Notes: a model not told the origin generated them from the letters alone. Counted from the stretch's first letter, positions 1 through 10,579 are shown. The stretch is DNA of 42,875 nt from Bacteroidales bacterium (GCA_017552705.1 JAFZOY010000092.1:1-42875); one strand, 5' to 3'. A program made the numbers and translations.

Positions 1-3000
1 CCACTGGGATCACCGTCGCGCCCGAGACAACCGCCACGCTCGTGTCTGCCACCGTCACAACATAACGCTGGTTCGTTGCGTGCGCCGGCTCGAACGAAAC
101 AGCGAAATGGCCCTTCTCGTTCGTGTACAGCTCCATGTCGCCTGGCTCGACACTTATCGATGTCACTGGAACAACCAGATTCTTCACTGTGACAATTGAC
201 GTGTCGGATGCCGAACATCCGCTTGATTTCTCTATTATCGTGCATGGTATCATGTAACCACCTTCTTCAGCGAATGATACTGCTACGGACGTGCCCTGGT
301 AAACAGAACCATCGACTTTCCACACAACGCTATACAATTCCTCGTCGATTGCCTGTACGGCCAAAGCCACTGTCTCGCCAAGTGCGTATTCCTTATCCTC
401 ATATTGGATTTCCGGTTTCACGGCGTTACCCACCGCGTAGCTCACCGTCGCGAAGTCGCTCACACATCCATTGGCAACGTCGATTGCCCTTACAAGATAT
501 GTGCCTGCCTCGGTCGGCATGAACGTATTAGTGTTCTGGGCAACAGGATTGCCTTCGCCCTGGTACCAGTAGATTTCGTTGTTCTGAGACTTGGCAACGA
601 ATGCTTGAGTTTGAGTATTGTCACAAACTTTTTGTTCGTAAATGTTCAACTCTGGTGCAGCCACATATACTATGTTCACAGCCAAAGCAACTTTTTCACT
701 TTCGTTATAGCCACTTGCGATTTGCGATACGTAGTAGATTCTCTTTCCTACAGTCTTAGGATCGATTATCGGAGCTGCCGTAAGTGCATTGCCAGCAGCA
801 TCGTACCATCTCAAACGAGCATCGGCACTTGACATTTCTACATATTCGTCTAGCGATGTCATGTTATCAGAAACAGCAGTCTTGCTATAACACAACGTTA
901 CCATTTCGGTAGTTACTACAGGAGCCTCCATTTGAGGATCTTCTACATTTTGTTTCAAGACAGTAACAAATGTAGTATCAGCATAACGAGTATCATTTGC
1001 ATATAAGCTAACAACCACAGACGTCATGCCAGCCTTCAAACCTGTGATTACACCACATGAAGACTCTTTGTCGCTTGGGTCGGCAATTGAAATCACTGAT
1101 TCGTTGAACTCAAACTCTGGTTGAATACCGCCGCCGAATCCTTCGCCAATTGTCAAGCAAGCAGAAATTGACTCACCTTCGTTGATTTCATAGCTATGCA
1201 TATCGAATGCCAACGTGTAATCTAATTCTGGTTTAGCATTTACAATCACCTCGGTTGTAGCAGTATACGTCTTTCCGTCAGGAGCGACTGCCGACAAGTT
1301 TATCGTAGTGCTACCTGCCTTCAAACCGGTAACCGTGCCACAATCAGAATGGTCAGTTGGGTTGGCAATAGAAATCACTTCGTCATCGAATGTGAATGAA
1401 GGATCGAAATGGTCAAATCCTTCGCCAATCGTCAAGCACGCTCTAATTGACTCACCCTCGGTAATTTCATATTTAGATTGAGCAAATGCCAATGCGTAAT
1501 CATCTTGACCTTGATTTGAAATTACATTCACTACTACTGTATCGGCATATTTCGTATTGTTCTTGTACGTACTTACAACTAACAAAGTCTGACCAGCACG
1601 CAAACCTTTTAATATACCGCAATTGTATTCGTTAAGTCCAGAAAGTGAAATCACATTATTATCGTATTCAAATTGTGGTTGGAATCCACCTTCAAAACCA
1701 TCGCCAACCCACAAACATGCATCGATTTCCTCTCCTACAGAAACTTCATACTTTCTATCTACAAATTGCAACATATTATCATCGTCAACCGAAATAGCCG
1801 CACCTGCCTGGCATATTTCTCCATCTCTCATAACAGAAACACGGAAGTGAGATCTACCCGGTTTCAATGCCTTAACAATTTTACATCTATCACCATACGG
1901 AGAATCCATCACCTTAATAAATGAGGAATCGTATTCATATCGTAATTCTCCTTCATATGAACCTTCAATATTTACACATATAGTCTGTTCATCACCCACG
2001 TTATCGAACACATAACCTGGTTCATCAAATCCCATAGAGAAGTATGGACTCTGACCATTGCTAACTGTGATGAGTGCCGTAGCAGCAATCTCGCCACCGA
2101 TGATTACTTGAATCTCGGCAACACCTTCTGACTTAGCAAATACATAACCATTGTTTCCAACAGCAACAACCGACTCGTCTGTTGATACCCATTGTGCATC
2201 GCCGCCATACTCAGGACCATCTATATTATAGATAGTTAATTGGGTTCCATCATTCACATACATATTGGAAGCTCCATAAATTGAGTATTGAGCAGTGAAT
2301 TTCTCAACAGAGAATTGAGTAGCACACAAATTACATTCGTCTAATTCTTCGGGACCACCGAGTAAGAATAGCATCTTATACTCTGGTACAGAAGCATCCG
2401 TCGGTACAACTGTAAGTATCGTATTGTATGTGAACTCTTGACCTGCTTTCACCATAATTTCACCAATGTTAGAGCCCTGTGTTAATCCGTCAGCATTGTT
2501 GCCAGCAGAGAAGTCTGCAACAATTGCCATAATAACACCATCGTAATCTGTCTTACCATTGATTGTAACCTTGTACGAATCGCCTGCAGTAATACCACTC
2601 AATGGATATACAATATACGGTGTATCGTTATTGTTGGATGTTGTGTAGAGTTCGCCACCATCACAAGAGAATGTTGTTACCGTTACGATTGCAGTTGCAA
2701 CAATCTGGTCGTGAACCTTAGCGTAAATCTTAGCTTGACCTTCGCTATTTGCGTAAATTTCACCATAATCAACTGTTACACATGGAGTAGTAGAGCCACT
2801 CAAATCAGTCACGCCCCACTCAACATCACCATTATATGGTTGACCATCACCCAATACATAGATGAAATTCTTTCCACCTACAAACATATTAAGTTCAGGT
2901 TTACTCATTGTAAACGACTGAATCTGTCTTTCTATATAAGCATTTTCAATACAGAACGACGATGTTTCGCCCACCGTGCCATTGTTGCGTCCAATCATCA

Positions 3001-6000
3001 AACTATATTCAGGGTATTCGCTCGAAGTTAGGTTTGTAACGGTGAATGTTCCTCTCTGAGAGAACGATTCTCCTTCGGTAACTTCGAACGTTACAAGATC
3101 TGCCAATGGGAAATAGTAATCTACTTCTTCGCTTACATCAGTAAACGAAACCATTGCCTCGCCTGTGAAATCGGCAGTACCCGAAATGTAGTATTCATAT
3201 ACATCGCCAACTTCCATTTGATACGGATAAATTGAAGTCACAACAGTGCTGTTGTCTCCGTCAACATAAATTTTGTTGTAGCATTCGTCACCGCCGTTAG
3301 CTTTATAAATTGCAGAACTCAAAACGCAAATGGTCTTGATTTCACCCGATTGATTAGCATCAATGCGACCAACCGTGAAATTAATTTCAGGATATGAACT
3401 GGTTGGTTCCTTCGTTACCGTGAAAGCACCCTTAATTTCGAAGTGTTCACCTTCTACAACAGAAATTGATTTTGAATCAGCCAACATATCCCAGTAGCCT
3501 ACCTCCTCGCTTTGGTCAACCAAACAGAAGAATAAGTCGCCTGTGAATTGTGCAGTACCAAACACTTCATAATTATATGTATCGCCTACCGCAATATTGT
3601 CACCGTTGTAAACATACTGCAATTGAACGCTGTTCTCGCCGTCGAGTTCCAAAGTAGTACATTCTTGAACGATTTCGCCCAACTTGTGGAACAAGAAGTT
3701 TGTCATGCAGAATGATGCACCGTCAACCTGGTCGTTAACTGTTGCGAACAAAGCAATTTCAGGCGAAGTAGAAACCAATCCATCAATTGTGAATACTTCG
3801 TCAACGCTGAATGGAACACCTGCCGTAACTTCTATTGATGCCCAAGAAGAAACTTCTTGCCAATAATTAGCCTCAGCAGATTTGTCAATCAACGCAAGAT
3901 TAATAGTGCCTGAGAAATCAGAAGTAGCCGTCCAAGATACATTGAACTTATCTCCGTCCTTAGCTTCGTATGCCAAGCCGTCAACTGAATAGATATAATT
4001 ATTATCGGCTGCTGAATATTCAAATGCTATTGTAGAACATTCTTGTTTCTCTTCTTTTGCCAAAGCATAGTATGTCTGGCACAATTCGCCGTAACAAACA
4101 GGTGAACCAAATTCATCATATCCCGTAGGACATTCATTTGGCATTGGAGAAATATACAATTTGAATGCTCTATTACCAGCTTCAACTACATTTGATATTT
4201 CCAACAAGTCATAGAATGAGAATTCCTGACCTTTGTAAACTTCATGCGCAACTTGTGAAGAAATTATAACAGATTGTGTTTCTTCTGTGAAGACATATTC
4301 ACAAATATGAACGATAATATTACCGTCAAAATTTGATGTTCCTATCATTTTGAAGCGATAGTTGTCGCCATCAACAAAATTGTTTTCTTCCAAATCTATA
4401 TATGTACCACCCACAATTTTTTGTCCTTCGCAAACGAACGGTTCAACAATGTGAACATCAGCCGTAGCTTCGTATGTTTCTTCACCGACAACGATTATTG
4501 CAACGATTGACAGTGTTTCTGTCGTTGTAACTCCCGAGGTCAGCACAGCACAGCCTGTTGCCGCAGCACTTGGTTCAACAGAAAGAATCTTGTCGTTCGA
4601 TACTTCGTATGTGATTTGAGCATTCGTAAGGTCAAGACCTTCGGCAGTCAAACAGATTGTTGTAGGAGTACCATTTTCAACTTCGTAGGTTCCTTGTGAG
4701 AAATAAACTGCTTTTGGTTGTACGATGTTCAACGTACAAGCAACCATTTCCAAAACTTCGCCTGTAGGTTCAGCAACTTGGCAATAAATTTGAGCTGTAC
4801 CTACTTGCTTGAAGTTGACAACACATTGTCCATTATCGCTATCTGGTGCAAGCGTAACGATTTCTTCATCGCTTGTTGACCATGTGAGCGTCTTGCCAGT
4901 AGCATCGCCAGCGTTCAAGAACATTACATAGTAACTTTCGCCCAAACTCAAATCACCGTCAGGACAATTCAAGAAGTATTCCTGTGCCTTTTCTCCTACC
5001 GTGAACTCACAAGTAGCACCTTCGCTCAAACAACCTGTTTCATTATCTTTAACAACAAGTGTAGTCGAGAATGATCCTGCTTCTGTGAATGTTACCGTTG
5101 GGCAGCAAGACGTTGTGCCGTCCAAACTTGAAATGTCTTCAGACCACCAGTGGTATGTCAAACCTTCTGCCATAGCAGTATTCGGTTTCCAAGTGTCACC
5201 AACAACTGGGTCGATTGGACATTCGATATACGCATTTGGCAAACTATTTACCCTAACGGTAAATTCTGTTTTATACACATCATCTTCATATACTTTAAAT
5301 GTATATGTACCAACTGACAAGTAATTTAAATGCAGAATTGCCCCGTCGTTTTTCTCGTTATACTCAGGCCAATAAACATTTTCTTCCTCGTCACGAACGG
5401 TAACCGACTTGCCATAAATACTGCCACTTGCATATATTACAGCCTCGGCATCGTCAGTCCCTTCGCAAACTGATACATTTTCAACGGTATATTCTATCGG
5501 TCTCTCAACAACCGTAATCCATGCAGTTGCAACGCGAAGACCGCTTACTTCGGCATAAATTTCGAATGTACCAACAATTTCATTATCAAATACCGAAGTT
5601 CCGTCGATAGTTACATCGCCGTCACTCTTCAATGTATAATTACTATAAGGTTCGCCATCGTAATTCAACGTGAACTGAGCACCATTTGGAGCACCAATCT
5701 CGATTGTATCTTTTTCAGGTGCAATGCTGAACAGCGTTGGGTCGAAGTCAACTACATAAATATTTTTGTAAATAGCATCACTATAACAACCATCATCCGA
5801 TATAGAAAATCCTACAGAATACGTACCTGTTTGTGGGAATGTGAATCTAACACGTGCATTGTTACAATCAGAGCCCTCATTTATCATATCGGCAAGACAC
5901 AATTTTGTTACCTCATCGTCATAATACCAATTGAAACGAGCTTGTGAACCAAGTGCGGTGTACCAACTACCACTTGTAGAACCTGCACTACCACCAGCCA

Positions 6001-9000
6001 TAAGTTCTATTGTGTTGCCGTTTCCGAATATCACAACAGAATCTTGATCTTCTGGGAATGCTGGTTTCAAATGACCTTTACCAAATGCATTCACATTTTC
6101 AACAACAACAGTGGTATCTCCTCCTTCAATCGTTATCAATTGGAATCCTTGGCGACCATTATATGGATAATCAAATGAAATCGTTGCCTCGGTACCATTA
6201 ATCTCTGTTTCAATATTCGTTGCCCAATCGTGATTTACCGTCAACGATTCAGGAATGTCTTTGTTAGATGTAACTGTGAACGATACATGGCCACCTTCTG
6301 CACCGTGACACCAAGTAACTTCTTCAGGGACAAAATATTTCTGTGCACCTTCAGCAATTGTGAAGCGGCATGTATCGTTGCTTGCGCAACCGAACTCGTC
6401 TTCAACATGAAGAGCAACCCAAACAGGACCAGCTGTTTCGAATGTAACTTCTTGACTGAGATTTGTGTCATCAGGGAAGCTGATTCCATCTGATGACCAA
6501 TAATAAGAGTAGTAGCCCTTAGCCGCAGTAACATTCCATACTCCGCCTTCAACCGCATCGGTAGGACAGTCGAACGACGCATCAGGCAAACTGTTGGCAA
6601 TTACGTGGAACGATGCCACTTGCTTGCCTGCAGAAGTTATATAGTAAACACCAGTTTGTAATTCAGAATAATTAATATATGCATACGGTGAACCTTGGCT
6701 CACAGTTGCGGAAACCGCATTGCCGTTTTCGTCTTGTACGCCAAACGATTCAAGATTCAATTCCTTGTTTGACTCAATTTTTACACGACCAGATTGACCT
6801 TGGCAGAATATAGTATCTGTAGCCCAATACGAAACTGATTGTTCTATAGATAATGGACAAGTTGCTGTTGTCACATCTTTGTCATCATAATTATACGTAG
6901 ATGTACATGAAATTGTAACATCACCAGGTTTCACGAATGTTACATTACCAAGTTGGTCAACAGTGGCAACTGATTCATCGTCCGAAGCCCATTTAAATGT
7001 ATGATATGCGATGTCGCACCATTCATTTATCTGCAATTCATAACTTCCATCTTCAAAAGCCAACGGAGTTGCAGGACATACCAATTCAACTGGGCGTTCT
7101 TCGAAACGAACCATCACTCCATTAGATGGGTAGTACGTCTTACCATTATACAAAATTGTCGCGCCAATAATGGAACCGCCTGCGCCTGGCAACGCCTTAA
7201 CATACGTACAATTAGGATTTTCAGGATCTGGTATAAATTGAACTTCACCTTCGCCATAGCCAAATGTTATTGTGCAATTTGCAATATCGAAGTCTGGATC
7301 GTCGGCTTCCACATGCAAACAAACCTGAACGCTGTCGCCTATCATTACAGATAATTCCGTTTCTTCGAACCATGCACGGAAAGTAGGACGCAATGTTACG
7401 TTAGCATCAGGCGAAAGCACAATTGGATATGCCATAATGTCCGTATTCAGTTCATCTGCTGTTGCCGTGTAGCCCTCTGGCAGATATTGGCGGATTTGGT
7501 TAAGAACATTTGCAGTATCCGACGAAAAAGTTACAAGTTGCGCACCATTCAACACAACCTGTGATGTCGCATCTATATTTAAAGTAAAACCTTCGTCATT
7601 ACCAAAGTAAGCGGAATCCTGAACTTCCAATGTACCATTGTCGGAAATAGTAATGCTTTCACCGCTCCATTTTAGCGATGAACGTCCTTCCATACTTGGA
7701 ACACAATTCACTGTAGCATTTCTTATAGTAAGAGAACTTGATGAATTTGTATATTCACCGTTAATCATACCATCGAACGTACCGTTCGTAATCGTTAACG
7801 ACTGGTAGGCATTCAACGATGTTATAGTAGCCGTATGTTCATTCAAGTCTAAAGTCACATTTTTACTTGGATACAAGTAGCTTTCCGTAATATCTTTAAG
7901 AAGTGTGATACTATTATCGTCCTCCATTGCATCGAACGCATCACTCAAAGATTCATAATATGTATCGGAATAGCTGTTCTTGCACGCATACATATCGGCA
8001 TCAATAATATTTACAGCGACTTCAGTTCTATGTCCGCAAGAATTACTACAAAGAATAAGATAATCTTCGCTTGCTTCGAGGAATGTTACTGTAAACGAAG
8101 TACCTTCGGAGGACTCAGCAGTATAAGAATCTGGACTAACAGGAATGTTCATGTTACCATCAAACATTATAACAGCCCAAGTGTACGTCATATCCGCAGC
8201 AGGTTCTATAATCGTATATGTAATGGCTTCATTCGTCATTCCTGTCTCTGGACCCTGAACATTAATAACAGTGTCTATGATGGTCAATGTTGAGGAACAC
8301 AAAAGTTTTGTAAGAGCTCCGTTCCAAACTTCCACGTCATATGTACCAGCAGGAATACCACTCAGCTCAAAATAGATTTTGTCGCCGTCGGTACGATCGG
8401 TGCTGTAAGTAGAATTGCCATTAACCACAAGATTGTATGAACCTCCATCAAGTTCTTCTGAAGCAGTTACTTCAAAATCACCTTCGCTATCTTCATTATA
8501 GCAGAATGATTGAGGTTCAGCAAAATAGGTGGTATCTTGCTGAGTTTCCTCAACAACTGTAAATGTACCCCATGTATCTTCGCTCGAACACTCAGAAGAT
8601 CCATAATAACCTGTACATTTAACTGTATATGTACCAGCTTTTGAGAACGTAATATATGCCCATTGTGCTTCTGTACTTACTGTATAGTCTTGTTCATCAG
8701 TATCCACAACAGACCAGATGTAAGTAGCATTTAATTGATACCTTTCATTCATAAACCGCAGTGGTTGGCCAACAACCATATCACCAGAATTCCAATTTGC
8801 CACTAAGACTGACGGACCGCTTGTAGTCATAGTAATATATGGTGTACCAATTGTGTTGCCTTCGCCGTCGGTGATTGTGGTTTGAGAGCCACCGTCAAAT
8901 GTAAACGCCGAAAGGTCGAACACAACTTCGTTGCCGCTCACCACACCTTGAATGGAGGTTTCGGTCATTTCATCTGTCATAATAAATGTTGCGCCAGTAA

Positions 9001-10312
9001 TATCCGAAGTCGCCTTTATGCGGTATGTTTTCTCGGTATCGTAGAAACAGTAGGTTGCGTTGGGTATGCTCTCGAACGTGTATTGAGAAGCAGAACCGCC
9101 TTCAACTTCAACAGAAATTTCTCCAAAAACAGGTCCGCAACCATTATTATATTCTTGGCATAATAATATAAAAGGACCTACTTTATTAAATTTCACTTGA
9201 ACGCTTGACGAAGTCGAATCACCAATAAATTCATAACCATCATGAGGATTAGCCCCTACGCTTTGAGTCATTACCCATAAATACTCATCAACCACTGATT
9301 GAGATTCTGCCGTAAATGTATAAACTTCGCCCGTAACGAAAGTTTGTGCCGTTGACGTGATAGTTGGTTCTTCGGGTGTATCGGCAAGAGTGATAGTACC
9401 AGAGGCAACCTTTTCGCCATTTTCCATCACTTCAGCTGAAAAAGTGCCAGAAGTCGGTGTCATTCCCGACAAATCGAATTCATAAACGTAAACCGTCTGA
9501 GTTTGATTATCTGGAGTACCATATTCTAATGTTTTCGAGGTACCCGTAAATGATTCCAAGCCGACAACCAATGTAAGTTCCGATGTTATTTCTTCGGAAC
9601 CGACAACATAGTAAGTCATATCACCGCCCCTACAAATTGTAGATTGTTCAGGAACGGTGTAGGTAATATCCTGCTGAGTGGCACCATTAGTGACTTCAAT
9701 AGACGTAGAACCAGAAACGGGACAATCGTAACCAGTATAATAAACATGGCAAGTAACAGAGTAATCACCAGCTTCAGTAAATTTCATTTTAACAATTGAC
9801 GATGTTTCACCTTCAATAATTTCGTAAGAATCAGGGGTTGCACTCCACAAGTATTCATCACCTGAACCCGCCATAAATTCATACTCTTCATTGATAGAGT
9901 ATGGTCCACCACTAAGACTAAAAATGGTAGGTGACGAAGAAGGCGCTTCCACAACTGTTATATCAATATACATATGCGATGGGTCGTTATATACCCATAA
10001 AGAACTGCTTCCAATTCCAACCGCTGTTCCTGTAACAATAAATGTATAAGAATCTATAACAGTAAAATTAACATTTGAAATATATTCAGAACCAGATTCC
10101 ACACCACCCTCACACTCACCATCGTAACGGGGAGAGGAAAAACTTGCACACATTTCATTTGGAGAAACTGTATGTACCACTATTTCAAAATCAGTCCCGT
10201 TGCATACAGAAACGGGATAATGCGTATCATCCTCCCAATTAATGGAAAATTGACCCACAGCAGTAAAAGTCACACAGAGAATGGTCACCACAGAAAGTAA
10301 AAACTTTTTCAT
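1..10312 (-). CDS. Giant secreted multidomain adhesin-like protein, 3' end outside window
   Basis: Open reading frame from ATG at 10312 to the window edge, 3437 codons with no stop found; frame checked at several points along its length. It begins with a signal peptide (MKKFLLSVVTILCVTFTAVG, cut probably before Gln21). Then come alternating PKD-like and Ig-like units of about 100 residues (nt 8200-10250), a beta-helix-like stretch (nt 7430-8010), more PKD-like units with recurrent 'FxxAGxYxVxxxVxD..GC' patterns (nt 5000-7300), an array of about 120-residue modules (nt 2300-4440), tandem Ig-like repeats (nt 960-2020), an Ig_7/CHU_C-like domain (nt 700-950) and a BIG_2-like domain at the edge. 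Inferred role: cell-surface or extracellular adhesion. The C-terminus, where a T9SS sorting domain would be expected, is not visible. The final 180 bases are markedly GC-richer than the rest. The neighbouring 2086-residue protein shares several modules. Confidence 0.9.
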   Translation of the reverse strand, partial: MKKFLLSVVTILCVTFTAVGQFSINWEDDTHYPVSVCNGTDFEIVVHTVSPNEMCASFSSPRYDGECEGGVESGSEYISNVNFTVIDSYTFIVTGTAVGIGSSSLWVYNDPSHMYIDITVVEAPSSSPTIFSLSGGPYSINEEYEFMAGSGDEYLWSATPDSYEIIEGETSSIVKMKFTEAGDYSVTCHVYYTGYDCPVSGSTSIEVTNGATQQDITYTVPEQSTICRGGDMTYYVVGSEEITSELTLVVGLESFTGTSKTLEYGTPDNQTQTVYVYEFDLSGMTPTSGTFSAEVMENGEKVASGTITLADTPEEPTITSTAQTFVTGEVYTFTAESQSVVDEYLWVMTQSVGANPHDGYEFIGDSTSSSVQVKFNKVGPFILLCQEYNNGCGPVFGEISVEVEGGSASQYTFESIPNATYCFYDTEKTYRIKATSDITGATFIMTDEMTETSIQGVVSGNEVVFDLSAFTFDGGSQTTITDGEGNTIGTPYITMTTSGPSVLVANWNSGDMVVGQPLRFMNERYQLNATYIWSVVDTDEQDYTVSTEAQWAYITFSKAGTYTVKCTGYYGSSECSSEDTWGTFTVVEETQQDTTYFAEPQSFCYNEDSEGDFEVTASEELDGGSYNLVVNGNSTYSTDRTDGDKIYFELSGIPAGTYDVEVWNGALTKLLCSSTLTIIDTVINVQGPETGMTNEAITYTIIEPAADMTYTWAVIMFDGNMNIPVSPDSYTAESSEGTSFTVTFLEASEDYLILCSNSCGHRTEVAVNIIDADMYACKNSYSDTYYESLSDAFDAMEDDNSITLLKDITESYLYPSKNVTLDLNEHTATITSLNAYQSLTITNGTFDGMINGEYTNSSSSLTIRNATVNCVPSMEGRSSLKWSGESITISDNGTLEVQDSAYFGNDEGFTLNIDATSQVVLNGAQLVTFSSDTANVLNQIRQYLPEGYTATADELNTDIMAYPIVLSPDANVTLRPTFRAWFEETELSVMIGDSVQVCLHVEADDPDFDIANCTITFGYGEGEVQFIPDPENPNCTYVKALPGAGGSIIGATILYNGKTYYPSNGVMVRFEERPVELVCPATPLAFEDGSYELQINEWCDIAYHTFKWASDDESVATVDQLGNVTFVKPGDVTISCTSTYNYDDKDVTTATCPLSIEQSVSYWATDTIFCQGQSGRVKIESNKELNLESFGVQDENGNAVSATVSQGSPYAYINYSELQTGVYYITSAGKQVASFHVIANSLPDASFDCPTDAVEGGVWNVTAAKGYYSYYWSSDGISFPDDTNLSQEVTFETAGPVWVALHVEDEFGCASNDTCRFTIAEGAQKYFVPEEVTWCHGAEGGHVSFTVTSNKDIPESLTVNHDWATNIETEINGTEATISFDYPYNGRQGFQLITIEGGDTTVVVENVNAFGKGHLKPAFPEDQDSVVIFGNGNTIELMAGGSAGSTSGSWYTALGSQARFNWYYDDEVTKLCLADMINEGSDCNNARVRFTFPQTGTYSVGFSISDDGCYSDAIYKNIYVVDFDPTLFSIAPEKDTIEIGAPNGAQFTLNYDGEPYSNYTLKSDGDVTIDGTSVFDNEIVGTFEIYAEVSGLRVATAWITVVERPIEYTVENVSVCEGTDDAEAVIYASGSIYGKSVTVRDEEENVYWPEYNEKNDGAILHLNYLSVGTYTFKVYEDDVYKTEFTVRVNSLPNAYIECPIDPVVGDTWKPNTAMAEGLTYHWWSEDISSLDGTTSCCPTVTFTEAGSFSTTLVVKDNETGCLSEGATCEFTVGEKAQEYFLNCPDGDLSLGESYYVMFLNAGDATGKTLTWSTSDEEIVTLAPDSDNGQCVVNFKQVGTAQIYCQVAEPTGEVLEMVACTLNIVQPKAVYFSQGTYEVENGTPTTICLTAEGLDLTNAQITYEVSNDKILSVEPSAAATGCAVLTSGVTTTETLSIVAIIVVGEETYEATADVHIVEPFVCEGQKIVGGTYIDLEENNFVDGDNYRFKMIGTSNFDGNIIVHICEYVFTEETQSVIISSQVAHEVYKGQEFSFYDLLEISNVVEAGNRAFKLYISPMPNECPTGYDEFGSPVCYGELCQTYYALAKEEKQECSTIAFEYSAADNNYIYSVDGLAYEAKDGDKFNVSWTATSDFSGTINLALIDKSAEANYWQEVSSWASIEVTAGVPFSVDEVFTIDGLVSTSPEIALFATVNDQVDGASFCMTNFLFHKLGEIVQECTTLELDGENSVQLQYVYNGDNIAVGDTYNYEVFGTAQFTGDLFFCLVDQSEEVGYWDMLADSKSISVVEGEHFEIKGAFTVTKEPTSSYPEINFTVGRIDANQSGEIKTICVLSSAIYKANGGDECYNKIYVDGDNSTVVTSIYPYQMEVGDVYEYYISGTADFTGEAMVSFTDVSEEVDYYFPLADLVTFEVTEGESFSQRGTFTVTNLTSSEYPEYSLMIGRNNGTVGETSSFCIENAYIERQIQSFTMSKPELNMFVGGKNFIYVLGDGQPYNGDVEWGVTDLSGSTTPCVTVDYGEIYANSEGQAKIYAKVHDQIVATAIVTVTTFSCDGGELYTTSNNNDTPYIVYPLSGITAGDSYKVTINGKTDYDGVIMAIVADFSAGNNADGLTQGSNIGEIMVKAGQEFTYNTILTVVPTDASVPEYKMLFLLGGPEELDECNLCATQFSVEKFTAQYSIYGASNMYVNDGTQLTIYNIDGPEYGGDAQWVSTDESVVAVGNNGYVFAKSEGVAEIQVIIGGEIAATALITVSNGQSPYFSMGFDEPGYVFDNVGDEQTICVNIEGSYEGELRYEYDSSFIKVMDSPYGDRCKIVKALKPGRSHFRVSVMRDGEICQAGAAISVDDDNMLQFVDRKYEVSVGEEIDACLWVGDGFEGGFQPQFEYDNNVISLSGLNEYNCGILKGLRAGQTLLVVSTYKNNTKYADTVVVNVISNQGQDDYALAFAQSKYEITEGESIRACLTIGEGFDHFDPSFTFDDEVISIANPTDHSDCGTVTGLKAGSTTINLSAVAPDGKTYTATTEVIVNAKPELDYTLAFDMHSYEINEGESISACLTIGEGFGGGIQPEFEFNESVISIADPSDKESSCGVITGLKAGMTSVVVSLYANDTRYADTTFVTVLKQNVEDPQMEAPVVTTEMVTLCYSKTAVSDNMTSLDEYVEMSSADARLRWYDAAGNALTAAPIIDPKTVGKRIYYVSQIASGYNESEKVALAVNIVYVAAPELNIYEQKVCDNTQTQAFVAKSQNNEIYWYQGEGNPVAQNTNTFMPTEAGTYLVRAIDVANGCVSDFATVSYAVGNAVKPEIQYEDKEYALGETVALAVQAIDEELYSVVWKVDGSVYQGTSVAVSFAEEGGYMIPCTIIEKSSGCSASDTSIVTVKNLVVPVTSISVEPGDMELYTNEKGHFAVSFEPAHATNQRYVVTVADTSVAVVSGATVIPV
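960..2020 (-). repeat. Four tandem Ig-like protein repeats within the giant adhesin
   Basis: Four consecutive copies of a roughly 90-residue unit. Copies 2-4 each open with a YEhxxGExIxACLxhGxGF pattern and contain a CGxhxGLxAG motif; the first copy (nt about 1790-2020) is diverged. Copies 3 and 4 (nt about 1240-1485 and 960-1200) are the most alike, which suggests recent duplication at this end. The pattern is typical of bacterial Ig-like (BIG_2-type) strands ending in a 'G.....v.v' strand. These are protein-level repeats; DNA identity is only moderate. Confidence 0.75.
2300..4440 (-). repeat. Recurrent ~120-residue beta-rich module, about five copies in the giant adhesin
   Basis: About five copies of one module. 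Each has a GDxYxhxhxGTxxFxG strand pair, then a 'hhhxDxSxExxYW' segment, then 'hxVxxGExFxhxxxFTV' and 'PEhxhxhG' strands, ending with a Cys-containing strand. A BIG_2-like unit at about nt 2690-2930 separates the last copy from the others. The same module appears once in the neighbouring 2086-residue protein (nt about 15610-16080). I cannot name the family; the pattern looks like a beta-sandwich such as a carbohydrate-binding module, which is inference. Confidence 0.6.
7430..8010 (-). other. Beta-helix-like segment in the giant adhesin
   Basis: The encoded segment reads like a right-handed parallel beta-helix. A lead-in of the type 'ACKNSYSDTYYESLSDAFDA' precedes 'ITLLKDI', 'NVTLDLNEHTATI', 'SLTITNGTFDG', 'SLTIRNATVN' and 'ITISDNGTLEVQDS': short strands repeating with Asn/Gly turns. 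It interrupts the PKD/Ig-like array on both sides. This lead-in plus coil layout is common in Bacteroidota surface proteins. Identification is by pattern only. Confidence 0.6.
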
Positions 10313-10350
10313 ATTCTTCATTTTTAATAATTACACAATTATGATAAACT

Positions 10351-10374
10351 TAATTTGCCTATTAAGGCAAATTA
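10351..10374. promoter_or_regulatory. 9-bp inverted repeat in the giant adhesin's leader
   Basis: TAATTTGCC and GGCAAATTA form perfect arms around a 6-base spacer, 39 bases upstream of the ATG at 10312. The 268-base gap between the two adhesin genes holds this palindrome and the repeat at 10492-10570. No convincing full promoter was found here; a near-match to the -7 element (TAAGTTTA on the minus strand, 10345-10352) overlaps the left arm, so the palindrome may be an operator or an mRNA leader hairpin. Confidence 0.4.
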
Positions 10375-10491
10375 GAGTACAATAATACAATTTATTTTTA
10401 ATTGTTGATTATTTTTTAATAAAAATTCGAAGGTTATGTAATTTATTAAAAATCAACGAACTGCATCGTTTTGTTGAAAACTTTTTTGGGG

Positions 10492-10570
10492 AATGCACAA
10501 TTCATAATGCACAATGCACAATTTATGAGTTACCATAATTGTGCATTGTGAATTGAGCATTGTACATTAT
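10492..10570. repeat. Imperfect palindrome made of repeated AATGCACAATT units
   Basis: The left half repeats the word ATGCACAATT/AATGCACAA three times, and the right half carries its reverse complement (CATAATTGTGCATT and a diverged copy). The inner stem is 14 bp with a one-base bulge around a 6-base loop. It lies between the stop of the 2086-residue adhesin (10580) and the next gene. Minus-strand transcription would give a hairpin followed by an A-rich rather than U-rich tract, so this is not a standard terminator. Its form resembles short dispersed repeats of bacterial intergenic regions. Confidence 0.55.
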
Positions 10571-10579
10571 TATAATGTA

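Noticed and set aside
10492..10570. Intrinsic terminator of the 2086-residue adhesin gene
   Set aside because: The hairpin is followed by an A-rich, not U-rich, stretch on the transcribed strand.
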